A DNA stretch of 40,777 nt from positions 1,244,316 through 1,285,092 of the forward strand of contig NZ_KZ119600.1 in the NCBI RefSeq assembly GCF_002153425.1. The letters are read 5' to 3'. Positions 18,623 through 27,836 of this stretch are shown here, piece after piece. The position numbers and the translations under genes were made by a program. The stretch comes from Litchfieldia alkalitelluris. Its GTDB lineage: Bacteria > Bacillota > Bacilli > Bacillales > Salisediminibacteriaceae. Within the stretch, counting starts at the first letter, position 1, and the number at the start of each line of letters is the position of its first letter. The notes under the pieces were generated by a model. That model was not told the origin of the DNA and did not search any database. It saw only the letters and a list, made by a program, of their open reading frames with translations.

Positions 18623-18670
18623 TGGACCCCTAGAGTAGTAACATTTTAATGCACTGGGGTACTAGGTCCA
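18623..18670. terminator. imperfect palindrome after the helicase gene
   Basis: TGGACCCCTAG and CTAGGTCCA define a long imperfect stem including GGGGTA. It begins 15 bases after the helicase stop and is followed by CTAAAAAAAT. It probably separates the helicase and BREX transcripts. Confidence 0.5.
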
Positions 18671-18720
18671 CTAAAAAAATGATGTACTTAGCAATTAATT
18701 AGGAGATTTTATATACTACA

Positions 18721-18776
18721 GACTTTCCATAAAGTCATGGTCATTCCTTTTTTATCCTTTGGAGAAAAGGTATAAT
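18721..18776 (+). promoter_or_regulatory. candidate BREX promoter with inverted repeat
   Basis: TATAAT at 18771-18776 is a perfect -10 box. A -35 at 18748-18753 (TTTTTA) is weak. Just upstream, GACTTT CCAT AAAGTC (18721-18736) is a perfect 6-bp inverted repeat that could bind a regulator. No regulator gene of the BrxR kind is seen nearby. Confidence 0.4.
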
Positions 18777-18828
18777 TGTCCTAGAGCCCTTCTAACTAGA
18801 GGGTGAAAAAAAGAGGGTGTTACTAACG

Positions 18829-19419
18829 ATGAATTATGCTGCAACATTTATGACGGAAGCTTGGTTTGAAACAGAAATGCGTACGGTGATTCAACTGAAA
18901 AAAGAAGAGCTTACTCGTGCGGAGATTCTTGAAAAGCTTATTGAAGAAAACACCTTCCAAATGAGAAGTGTAGATAGTATTAAAGCTCGTTTTCAGTTGG
19001 TATATAGACGAGTCAATTCATTAGATAAAGAGTTATCGAATTTATTCCTACAAAGTCATGCATACGACATGAAGGCAATCAATCTATATACCTTTTTAAA
19101 AATATATCGAATCCCGTATGAATTCTTTTTAGAAGTAATTGTACCTAACTCTCAAACAAATCAGCAAACATTTGTAAGAAGTGACTTTTATTATTTCTTT
19201 GAGAAGAAAGAAGTCCAGTCAGAGATAGTGATGAAGTGGAAAGAATCCACGAAGAAGCGTCTTATTAGTGCGATGTTACAATTCTTTAGAGAGAGTAATT
19301 TAATTACTCAAGAAAATAAAAATACATTTAAAATTGCTCCTTTACATATGAGTTCAGAACTAAAAGAATATGCCGGGAAGAACGATAGACTTCTTTCTCT
19401 TATGGCGACGTTAAAGTAG
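18829..19419 (+). CDS. brxA: BREX protein BrxA (DUF1819)
   Basis: A product of about 196 residues of the BrxA/DUF1819 type: a small helical protein of the BREX core, known from structural work to bind DNA. The N-terminal signature includes TEAWFETEMRTVIQLKK and FQMRSVDSIKARF. I prefer ATG 18829, with GAGGGTG about 9 bases upstream, over GTG 18817. It is the first gene of the BREX operon, with brxB 8 bases downstream. The order brxA-brxB-brxC is the strongest support for the name. Confidence 0.85.
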   Translation: MNYAATFMTEAWFETEMRTVIQLKKEELTRAEILEKLIEENTFQMRSVDSIKARFQLVYRRVNSLDKELSNLFLQSHAYDMKAINLYTFLKIYRIPYEFFLEVIVPNSQTNQQTFVRSDFYYFFEKKEVQSEIVMKWKESTKKRLISAMLQFFRESNLITQENKNTFKIAPLHMSSELKEYAGKNDRLLSLMATLK

Positions 19420-19427
19420 GTGAGAAG

Positions 19428-19973
19428 ATGAGTGAAGTATACAAACGATTACAACGGTTAGAAAAACGAATACATGAGGAAGGTTTCACGACCCCTACTG
19501 GAATAGGTAGTGAAATTCCTCATTATGTATTTGACTATCCACCAGAAGAAGAACTGCAAGTCCGTTTATATGTTCCAAGTTTAATCCAGCGGTCAACAGT
19601 GGACATTAAAGAGATTAATTTATTTCAATTCTTATTAAACCTGTTTGAAGATGAGTTGGACGAGTTGTTAGAGATTAGTGAGGAAGAAGGATATGAAGGT
19701 ATCGTTGATGTCGTGGAAACGATGTTAGATGAGCAAGATACATTAGTAGATACATTTATTGAAGAAGCAGGAGAAGCAGAGATTCTATTTATTACAGGGG
19801 TAGGGAACTCATTTCCATTTTTACGATCAAGTCAAATTTTAAAAATGCTTTCTAATGCTGCTTACCGGAAGCCAATTGTTTTATTTTATCCTGGTCATTT
19901 CACTGGATTAGAGTTACGACTATTTAATCGATTAAATAATGAAGACCAATATCAATTGTCACGTATTTCTTAG
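19428..19973 (+). CDS. brxB: BREX protein BrxB (DUF1788)
   Basis: The product has 181 residues and the BrxB/DUF1788 pattern: an N-terminal helix (YKRLQRLEKRI), a central acidic helical part, and a C-terminal core ILFITGVGNSFPFLRSSQIL followed by PIVLFYPGHFTGLELRLF. The family is required in BREX type 1 but its biochemical role is unknown. It begins 8 bases after brxA with GGTGAGA as ribosome site and ends 10 bases before brxC. Confidence 0.88.
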   Translation: MSEVYKRLQRLEKRIHEEGFTTPTGIGSEIPHYVFDYPPEEELQVRLYVPSLIQRSTVDIKEINLFQFLLNLFEDELDELLEISEEEGYEGIVDVVETMLDEQDTLVDTFIEEAGEAEILFITGVGNSFPFLRSSQILKMLSNAAYRKPIVLFYPGHFTGLELRLFNRLNNEDQYQLSRIS

Positions 19974-19983
19974 GGGGGATATT

Positions 19984-22900
19984 ATGCGTGTTGAAGAGCT
20001 ATTTAGAAAGAGTATACACCGTCCTATAAATGGTGTCGTCCAAGCTGGTCAGCTTGATGAAGTAACGATTAAAAATGAGCTTGAAGAATATGTTATGACC
20101 GAAGAGGGTTCATTTTATTTAGAAACTTTCTATAAGAACTATCTTGCTGTATTCAAAAATCCGTCAACAAATATCGGTGTGTGGGTATCTGGTTTCTTTG
20201 GTTCTGGTAAATCGCACTTTCTTAAAATCTTATCCTACTTGTTAGATAATAAAGAGATTGATGGGAAAAAGCCAGTTAGCTATTTTGAAGAAAAAACATC
20301 AAAAGATGACTTACTTTCAATGATGCATGAAGTAGCGGAAAAAGAATCAGATGCGATTCTCTTTAACATTGATTCTAAATCTTCTTCTTCATCTACTGAT
20401 AAAGAACGCATTGTTGAAGTGTTTTTACGTGTATTTAATAGACATCTTGGTTACTCTGATACACTTTGGGTTGCGGAGATGGAACGACAACTAGCTGCCG
20501 ATGGGAAGTACGGGGAATTTCGTGACGCAATTCAATCGATATCTGACACGAGCTGGGAGCAATTCCGTCTAAAAGTTACATTAAGAAAGAAAAAAATAAT
20601 TCAAGCACTTGTAAAAATAGGCTATGACGAAGATACTGCAACAGACTTTTTCGATATTAATCGGAAAACGTTTGAAATGAATTCAGAACGTCTTTCACAG
20701 TTAATTGCAGATTATTGTGAAAATCGGGGAAAAGAGTACCGTTTGACATTCCTAGTCGATGAAGTTGGACAATATATTGGTACGAATTCAAGTTTAATGT
20801 TGAACCTACAGACAGTCGTAGAAGACATCGGAAACCGGTGTAAAGGACAAGCATGGGTTATTGTAACATCGCAAGAAAAAATCGAAAGCTCAGTATCAAA
20901 TCTTGATAGTACGAAGGATTTCTCAAAGATCCAAGGACGTTTTGCGACTCGAATTAATTTATCGAGTGCCAATACAGATGAAGTAATCAAGCGTCGTTTA
21001 CTTGAGAAAACAGATGTGGGAGCAGATACACTACAAACGATGTATGACCAAGAAGAACAAATGATTCGTAATCGTCTGGCGTTCGATAACAAGACCCAAT
21101 TACGTTCAGGATATCGCTCATCGAGTGAGTTTGTATCACTCTATCCATTTGTTCCTTATCAAGTAGAACTACTACAAAAAATCTTTAATAAGATTCGTCA
21201 TCAAGGAGAAGGTGGGGCTCACTTAGCTCACGGGGAACGGTCGTTACTGAAAGCTTTTCAAGAGGCTGGACAGTTAAATGCAAGCTATGATGTAAAACAT
21301 ATGGTCACACTTGAAGAATTCTACCCTTCTATTCGTGGTTTTCTAGAATCCTCAATCACAAGTACCATTGCACGAGCAGAAGACCGCGCTAGGAATAATG
21401 AGGGATTAGAAGTAGGAGACGTAGCGGTATTAAAAGTTCTTTATTTAATCAAAGGAATTGATGAAATTAAAGCTACTGCCAACAATATTGCAACCTTGTT
21501 ATTAGAAACAATTTACGATGAAAGACAACCATTAGAATACAGAGTGAAAGAGTCATTAAATCGCTTGCAGCAGACAATGTTTATTGAGCAACATGCTGAT
21601 GGAACATACTCATTCTTATCAGATGAAGAACAAGAAATTAATCGCGAAATCAGGGTAGAAGAGGTGAATCATATTGCGATTAAATCTCAACTTGGTGATA
21701 TGTTCTTCCGTAAGATGTATCCTAAAGTGAAGTTTGATTATAAAAAAGATGCGCTGCATATACCGTTTGAGTTTAATAAGCGCTTTGATAATTATACGAA
21801 AGGACAAATGAATCACCCTCTAACGATGCAAGTGTACTCTGTGTTTATGTCGAACGAAGCGGCTGCATTAGAGGCTAATGAAGGGCATTTAATTATTTGT
21901 TTAAACGAGGAAGTTGTAGCTCAAGCAGAAAGTGCTTTGAAGTACATCGAACAAGTACAAAGCTATATCAAACGAAAAAGAACAACAACGACAACACAAG
22001 CGCAATCAAGAATTTACGATGAAAAAGAATCGCAAATCGATGAATTTGCACAAAAAGCAGAAGAGCTACTTGTAAAGTCTTGTGAAGGTGCAAGGTTCTT
22101 TATACAAGGGCAAGAGCGTGTATTCAAAGGTTCATTTGAAACCCAAACAAATAGTGCCTTAGAAATGCTCGTAAAAAACACATATCGTAAGCTTGAATAT
22201 GTCGATACACCAATATCATTTAAAAACCAAAAGGAAGAATGGAAAAAAGCTGTAACAGAAGGGCTTCAAGGGAACCTATTTGGTAAAACAAACAACAAGA
22301 ATGCCGTTGAGGAGGTTGCGTTTGTACTCGACGATTTAGCAAGATTGAATGATAAAATGACGGTCAAAGCTCTTTTAGAGAAGTTTCGTGGTATTCCGTA
22401 TGGTTGGAGTGATCAAGATACTATCGGGATATTGTTAGCTTTACTAAAAGATGGAAAGTGTAAGCTGACATATTCAGGTGAAACATTTACTCCTTTAAAT
22501 AATTCTTTCTTTGACCGTCTGACGAGGGTTACAGAACTTGAGAAAATAATGATTTTACCAGTAGTTGAAATGGATCGACAAGTAAAAATCAATGCGAATG
22601 AATTAATTCGGGATTTCTTTGGGCGAAACGATACGTTTGATACGTATGAAGATTACGATCAATTTATCAAAGCGCAACTAAAAGAGCGTTTTTTAGACCC
22701 ATTAGATGCGATTCGAGATCGTAAAAGACAAGCTCCTTCACATAATTATCCTTACCCCGGGGATAACATGCTAACTCAAGTAGCGACAGGCGTACAAAAA
22801 GTTGTAGCCATACGTGAACCTGAACAGTTTGTTAAAGAGTTTATCAATTTAGAAGATGAGTTAGAAACATGGCTCGGTAAAATCGAGCAATTAAATAATT

Positions 22901-23601
22901 TTTATCATAAATCTGCAATTCAAAGATTTGATGATGCTGTAAAAGCGATTGAGCAGAACAAGCAGGACTTGGCGATTATCCGTAATGAAGAATTAAAAAT
23001 AATTGAAAACGAAATTAATCGTATTTTAATTGCAGATGAGCCATATCGTGAGATACCCTCACTATCAAAATTGATCGTTCAATTAAATGAAAAACTTACT
23101 GAGGAAGTAGAAGAACAAAGACAAGCATCTATTGTACAACTAGGAAAAATGGAAGAACGTATTTCATCCACAAAAGAGTTTTATTCAGCTGAGGAATCAA
23201 TAGTTGCATTTATTGAGAAAGAAGAACAAGAAGTTGGAAATTTGAAGAAACGTATTGAGGATGAAACTAAGTTAACTACAATTCGTCTCTTATTACAAGA
23301 AGTTCAACATCTTACAAACGATATAGAGTCCAAAGCAAAGAGCTTGGAAGAAAAGCTTCGTAAACAAGTGATAAATGTTCAGCCGGAAGATGAGGAAAAT
23401 GAAGGCCAATCTACTCAACCATCGCCCCCAACTATGGTCAGGGAAAAACAAGAAAAAGTAATCAGCCCAGCCGTGCTTTCAAATATTTTCTTTAAACAGA
23501 AAGCAACGATAGAGACGCAAAATGATTTAGATAATGCAATACAAACACTAAGACAAGAATTGCTAAAGGAATTGAAAGACCATAAGTTAATGAAAGAATA
23601 G
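19984..23601 (+). CDS. brxC: BREX ATPase BrxC (PglY-like)
   Basis: The product has 1205 residues from ATG 19984, which follows AGGGGGGA; a frame start at 19939 would overlap brxB and lacks a ribosome site. The Walker A motif GFFGSGKSHF lies at residues 70-79. A Walker B-like FLVDEVGQYIG lies at about 252-262, and IRHQGEGGAHLAHGERSLLKAF at about 400-420 as two adjacent conserved blocks. The second half is helical with long coiled-coil segments (about 950-1130). The size and motifs match the BrxC/PglY P-loop ATPases (DUF499-related) that are needed for BREX defence and, in several systems, for methylation. It is followed by a perfect hairpin before pglX. Confidence 0.9.
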   Translation: MRVEELFRKSIHRPINGVVQAGQLDEVTIKNELEEYVMTEEGSFYLETFYKNYLAVFKNPSTNIGVWVSGFFGSGKSHFLKILSYLLDNKEIDGKKPVSYFEEKTSKDDLLSMMHEVAEKESDAILFNIDSKSSSSSTDKERIVEVFLRVFNRHLGYSDTLWVAEMERQLAADGKYGEFRDAIQSISDTSWEQFRLKVTLRKKKIIQALVKIGYDEDTATDFFDINRKTFEMNSERLSQLIADYCENRGKEYRLTFLVDEVGQYIGTNSSLMLNLQTVVEDIGNRCKGQAWVIVTSQEKIESSVSNLDSTKDFSKIQGRFATRINLSSANTDEVIKRRLLEKTDVGADTLQTMYDQEEQMIRNRLAFDNKTQLRSGYRSSSEFVSLYPFVPYQVELLQKIFNKIRHQGEGGAHLAHGERSLLKAFQEAGQLNASYDVKHMVTLEEFYPSIRGFLESSITSTIARAEDRARNNEGLEVGDVAVLKVLYLIKGIDEIKATANNIATLLLETIYDERQPLEYRVKESLNRLQQTMFIEQHADGTYSFLSDEEQEINREIRVEEVNHIAIKSQLGDMFFRKMYPKVKFDYKKDALHIPFEFNKRFDNYTKGQMNHPLTMQVYSVFMSNEAAALEANEGHLIICLNEEVVAQAESALKYIEQVQSYIKRKRTTTTTQAQSRIYDEKESQIDEFAQKAEELLVKSCEGARFFIQGQERVFKGSFETQTNSALEMLVKNTYRKLEYVDTPISFKNQKEEWKKAVTEGLQGNLFGKTNNKNAVEEVAFVLDDLARLNDKMTVKALLEKFRGIPYGWSDQDTIGILLALLKDGKCKLTYSGETFTPLNNSFFDRLTRVTELEKIMILPVVEMDRQVKINANELIRDFFGRNDTFDTYEDYDQFIKAQLKERFLDPLDAIRDRKRQAPSHNYPYPGDNMLTQVATGVQKVVAIREPEQFVKEFINLEDELETWLGKIEQLNNFYHKSAIQRFDDAVKAIEQNKQDLAIIRNEELKIIENEINRILIADEPYREIPSLSKLIVQLNEKLTEEVEEQRQASIVQLGKMEERISSTKEFYSAEESIVAFIEKEEQEVGNLKKRIEDETKLTTIRLLLQEVQHLTNDIESKAKSLEEKLRKQVINVQPEDEENEGQSTQPSPPTMVREKQEKVISPAVLSNIFFKQKATIETQNDLDNAIQTLRQELLKELKDHKLMKE

Positions 23602-23607
23602 GATAAG

Positions 23608-23648
23608 GAGGCTGTCTCGAATGTATTTTACTAAATTGAGACAGCCTC
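23608..23648 (+). promoter_or_regulatory. perfect hairpin between brxC and the first pglX
   Basis: GAGGCTGTCTC pairs with GAGACAGCCTC (11 bp) around a 19-base loop, followed by TTCTT. It starts 7 bases after brxC and ends about 20 bases before the pglX start. It may be an attenuator or mRNA-processing site setting the methyltransferase level; the T tract is too poor for a strong terminator. Confidence 0.6.
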
Positions 23649-23668
23649 TTCTTAAGAGGAGGGTTATC

Positions 23669-24328
23669 TTGAATAAAGCAGAGTTAAAAACATTTGCAAT
23701 AGAAACGAGAAGAGATTTATTAGAAAAAGTAGCGCTTCGAGGGAAATTATTTGGGATAGATAAGGATACAAGTTCCCTGTCCATGAACGAGCAATTCGGT
23801 CAGCTTACAGTTAATGAAAAACAATACCCATTACATACGAAACATGCCTTTACATCGCTTGAAAGAGAGCTAAACTCAAAAGGCTATGAGCAGTTAATTG
23901 AAGAAGTCGCATATACATGGTTTAACCGAATCATTGCGATTCGTTATATGGAAGTACATGGTTACCTACCTGAACGAGTTCATGTGTTATCAAGTAGCAC
24001 AGGAAAAGCAGAACCAGATATATTAAATCAATATGATTCAATGGATTTACATGTAAAAAGAGAAGAGGTTGCTGAAGACATTCGTAAGGGTGACACGGAA
24101 GCAGCCTATCGCAAGCTTTTTATTGCTCAATGTAATGCCTTAAACTCAATCCTCCCGTTCTTATTTGAGAAAATTAATGATTATACAGAACTATTACTAC
24201 CGGATTTTTTACTTGATAGTGAATCAGTGATTAGTAAGCTGGTTAATAATGATAAATTGACAGAGAGCTTTAATGAAGTAGAGGTCATTGGTTGGTTGTA
24301 TCAATTCTATAATACAGAACCAAAAGAT
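23669..24328 (+). repeat. pglX N-terminal repeat, copy 1
   Basis: These 660 bases align without gaps to 27177-27836 (offset 3508) and encode nearly the same N-terminal domain. The many silent differences show this repeat is older than the C-terminal one. Confidence 0.85.
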
Positions 24329-27115
24329 AAAGTGTTAGAAGGGTTAAAGAAAAACAAAAAAATAACAAAAGCTACTTTACCATCAGCTACTCAATTATTT
24401 ACTCCAAAATGGATTGTGAAATATATGGTAGAAAATACATTAGGGAGATTATGGCTGGACAATTTTCCTGATTCTGAATTGAAAAAAGAAATGGATTATT
24501 ACATTAATCCACAGGAACAAAAAATTAAGGGTCATACAAAACAAATAAACCTAGAAGAAATAAAAATTTTAGACCCGTTTTGTGGTTCAGGTCATATATT
24601 AATTTATGCTTTTGAATTGCTTTTTAATATGTACGAAGAAGCAGGGTATCCAACAAGTGAAATACCAAAAAGTATAATTGAAAACAACCTAATTGGAATA
24701 GACATTGATAAAAGAGCTGCTCAGTTATCGAGCTTTTCGTTATTAATGATAGCTCGTTCTAAATCAAGGTCAATTTTCAGAAAAAGAATTCAACCAAACA
24801 TTATAATCATTGAGGAGACAAATGAAATTCCTAAAAAAGAATTAGCTAATTTATTTTTTAGTGACAATCAAAGAATAAACGAATTATTTATTGAATTCCT
24901 TGATGAATTTGATAATGCAAAAATTTTTGGTTCTCTCATTAAACCGAATGAATACCCAATTGATTTATTTCAAACTGGTATTGACGAATTTAAAAAGGAA
25001 GAATCATTTAATTTATTTAATTTAGAATTATTAAGTTATGTTGAAAATATTAAACATTTTCTAAAGCAGTACAAGCTACTAAATTCAAAATATGACATTA
25101 TTATTACTAACCCTCCTTATATGGGGACGAAAGGTATGCAAAAAATACTTTCTGATTTTGTATACAAGATTTATCCAAAAAGTAAATACGATTTGTATAC
25201 TTGTTCAATAGAAAGAATTTTTGATCTAGGACATACAGAAACGTATTATTCCTTAGTAACTCCATTTACGTGGATGTTTTTAAAAAAATATGAGTCATTT
25301 AGAGAAAATATTGTTAGTAATAAGGATATTTTATCACTTATACAGCTGGAGTATAATGCCTTTGAAGTTGCTATGGTACCAGTCTGTACCTTCACCTTGA
25401 AAAATAGTCAGGAGGGTATTAAGGGAGACTTTATACAATTAGCAGAATTTAAAGGATCACAAAATCAACCAATAAAAACTCTAGAAGCCATAAAGAACCC
25501 TGATATATATTACAGATATTCTGTTGAAACATCTAGATTTTCAATGATTCCTGGTTCACCTATTGCTTTTTCAGCAAGTGATAAATTGCGTGAAACATTT
25601 TTAGAAAATAAAAGTATACATGATTATACAATTTCAGCGAGTCAAAATGTTACAGGTAATAATAATAAATACTTAAGACACTTCTGGGAAGTGAATAATA
25701 AAAATTATATAGCGAATGAGGGGAAATGGAGATTTTATGCAAAGGGCGGTGGTTTTAAAAAGTGGTATGGGAATTTAATTGAATTGGTTGATTGGTCTCC
25801 AGAAGCGAGAGAGCAATATAAAACTGGACACGCTTCACAGATAATACCTGAGAAATACTGGTATAAAAAAGGTATTACTTGGGGATTAATTACAAACTCT
25901 AAGCCGAGTTTTAGAGTTTTACCTCAAGATGCAACCTTTGATAAGGGTGGATCATCAATTTTTGTAGAGAATAATGAGAATTATAATTTAATCATCGGTA
26001 TTTTAAATTCTAAGGTAAGCCAGCTATATCTTGAATACCTGGCACCAACACTTAATTTTCAAGTTAGTGATATAAGAAAAATACCTGTAATAGAGCCTAT
26101 GAATAAAGATGGATTTAGAGAAATTGTTGATAAATGCATTGAAATATCGACTATAGATTGGAACTCTTATGAAACGTCTTGGGATTTCACTTCTCATCCG
26201 TTTGTAAAGTATAAAAATAATTATGATAAAATACCTTACATTTTTTCTAGCTGGGAAAAGAGAACGGAGATACAATTTTCTAATATGAAAAAATATGAAG
26301 AACAGTTAAACAGTCTCTTAATTGAATTATATTCACTTCAATATGACCTTACTCCAGAGGTGTCAGATAAAGATATTACAATAAACAAAGCTGATCGAGT
26401 CAGTGACACCAAATCCTTCCTCTCCTACTTCATCGGATGCATGATGGGGCGTTATTCTCTAGACGTTGAAGGACTTGCTTATGCTGGTGGGGAATGGGAT
26501 GAATCTAAGTATCAAACATTCAAACCTAATAACCATGGGTTAGTACTACTAACCGACGATCGTTACTTTGACGATGACATCATCACCCGCCTACGTGAAT
26601 TTTTATCTGTTGCTTTCAGTCCTGAAACTGTAGATGAGAACATGGAGTGGATTGCTGAGTCATTGACAATGAAGAAAAATGAATCTGCTGAAGAGCGCTT
26701 GCGTCGTTATTTTATCGATGAATTTTTCAAAGACCATATTAAGGTTTATCAAAAGCGACCGATCTATTGGCTTGTTGATTCTGGAAAACAAAAGGGCTTG
26801 CGTACACTTGTTTACTTGCATCGTTATCAACCAGACACAATGGCTACGATTAGATTTGAGCATTTACAAGAGATACAAGCAAAGTATAACAATGAAATCT
26901 CATCTATTGATAGTCGTATCGTAAACCCTAGCTTAAGTGCAACAGAAAAGAACGAATTAGATAAGAAAAAGACTCTCTTCCAGAAACGTTTAGATGAGCT
27001 AGTAGAATTTGATAAAGATCTTGCGATGTATGCAAATGAACAGATTGATATTGACTTAGATGATGGCGTGAAAGTGAATTATTCTAAATTTGACAAGGTA
27101 TTGGCTAAAATATAA
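23669..27115 (+). CDS. pglX: BREX adenine methyltransferase PglX, copy 1
   Basis: The product has 1148 residues, starting at TTG 23669 because AGGAGGG lies 5 bases upstream and the second copy starts at the equivalent ATG. S-adenosylmethionine motif I, LDPFCGSGHIL, lies near residue 300, and catalytic motif IV, ITNPPYMG, near 480, as in gamma-class N6-adenine methyltransferases. PglX marks a host motif and is needed for defence in BREX type 1. Residues 1-220 and the last 230 are nearly identical to copy 2. The middle, with the methylation domain and target-recognition part, is clearly different. This gives the operon two specificities. A hairpin precedes the gene and another follows it. Confidence 0.92.
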   Translation: MNKAELKTFAIETRRDLLEKVALRGKLFGIDKDTSSLSMNEQFGQLTVNEKQYPLHTKHAFTSLERELNSKGYEQLIEEVAYTWFNRIIAIRYMEVHGYLPERVHVLSSSTGKAEPDILNQYDSMDLHVKREEVAEDIRKGDTEAAYRKLFIAQCNALNSILPFLFEKINDYTELLLPDFLLDSESVISKLVNNDKLTESFNEVEVIGWLYQFYNTEPKDKVLEGLKKNKKITKATLPSATQLFTPKWIVKYMVENTLGRLWLDNFPDSELKKEMDYYINPQEQKIKGHTKQINLEEIKILDPFCGSGHILIYAFELLFNMYEEAGYPTSEIPKSIIENNLIGIDIDKRAAQLSSFSLLMIARSKSRSIFRKRIQPNIIIIEETNEIPKKELANLFFSDNQRINELFIEFLDEFDNAKIFGSLIKPNEYPIDLFQTGIDEFKKEESFNLFNLELLSYVENIKHFLKQYKLLNSKYDIIITNPPYMGTKGMQKILSDFVYKIYPKSKYDLYTCSIERIFDLGHTETYYSLVTPFTWMFLKKYESFRENIVSNKDILSLIQLEYNAFEVAMVPVCTFTLKNSQEGIKGDFIQLAEFKGSQNQPIKTLEAIKNPDIYYRYSVETSRFSMIPGSPIAFSASDKLRETFLENKSIHDYTISASQNVTGNNNKYLRHFWEVNNKNYIANEGKWRFYAKGGGFKKWYGNLIELVDWSPEAREQYKTGHASQIIPEKYWYKKGITWGLITNSKPSFRVLPQDATFDKGGSSIFVENNENYNLIIGILNSKVSQLYLEYLAPTLNFQVSDIRKIPVIEPMNKDGFREIVDKCIEISTIDWNSYETSWDFTSHPFVKYKNNYDKIPYIFSSWEKRTEIQFSNMKKYEEQLNSLLIELYSLQYDLTPEVSDKDITINKADRVSDTKSFLSYFIGCMMGRYSLDVEGLAYAGGEWDESKYQTFKPNNHGLVLLTDDRYFDDDIITRLREFLSVAFSPETVDENMEWIAESLTMKKNESAEERLRRYFIDEFFKDHIKVYQKRPIYWLVDSGKQKGLRTLVYLHRYQPDTMATIRFEHLQEIQAKYNNEISSIDSRIVNPSLSATEKNELDKKKTLFQKRLDELVEFDKDLAMYANEQIDIDLDDGVKVNYSKFDKVLAKI
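26423..27115 (+). repeat. pglX C-terminal repeat, copy 1
   Basis: These 693 bases align without gaps to 29949-30641 (offset 3526). The first 600 or so are identical except for about four bases. Such identity beside a divergent central part points to recent gene conversion or recombination. Confidence 0.9.
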
Positions 27116-27125
27116 TCTTTATTGC

Positions 27126-27154
27126 TAGGTGTTTGTTCTGAGGACAAACACCTA
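27126..27154 (+). promoter_or_regulatory. perfect hairpin between the two pglX genes
   Basis: TAGGTGTTTGT pairs with ACAAACACCTA (11 bp) around the loop TCTGAGG, without a T tract. It is unrelated in sequence to the hairpin before copy 1 but occupies the same place, 22 bases before the start codon. Confidence 0.6.
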
Positions 27155-27176
27155 TATAGAGGGAGGGTATGTATTA

Positions 27177-27836
27177 ATGAACAAAGCAGAGTTAAAAACA
27201 TTTGCGATAGAAACAAGAAGGGATTTATTAGAAAAAGTAGCGCTTCGAGCGAAATTATTTGGAATAGAAGAGGGTACAAGCTCCCTGTCCATGAACGAAC
27301 AATTCGGTCAGCTTACAGTTAATGAAAAACAGTATCCATTACATATGAAACATGCCTTTACATCTCTTGAAAGAGAGCTAAGTATGAAAGGCTATGAACA
27401 ACTAATTGAAGAAGTCGCTTATACATGGTTTAACCGCATCATCGCGATTCGATATATGGAAGTACACGGCTTTCTACCTGAACGAGTCCATGTGTTATCG
27501 AGTAGCACTGGAAAAGCGGAACCGGATATATTAAATCAATATGAGTCAATGGATTTAAATATAAAGAGAGAAGAGGTTGCTGAGGATATACGTAAAGGAG
27601 ATACGGAAGCTGCTTATCGAAAGCTTTTTATTGCTCAATGTAATGCGTTAAACTCAATCCTCCCGTTTTTATTTGAGAAAATTAATGACTATACAGAGCT
27701 ATTGCTACCTGATTTTTTACTTGATAGTGAATCAGTGATTAGTAAGCTTATTCGAAATGACGAATTGACTCAGAGCTTTTATGAGGTAGAAGTCATTGGT
27801 TGGTTGTATCAGTTCTATAATACAGAACCGAAAGAT
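27177..27836 (+). repeat. pglX N-terminal repeat, copy 2
   Basis: Partner of 23669-24328; same length, direct orientation. Confidence 0.85.

Noticed and set aside
26660-26924. Overlapping frames on both strands in the pglX 3' part, repeated at 30186-30450.
   Set aside because: They are shadows of the pglX coding sequence; their conservation follows from the pglX repeat.
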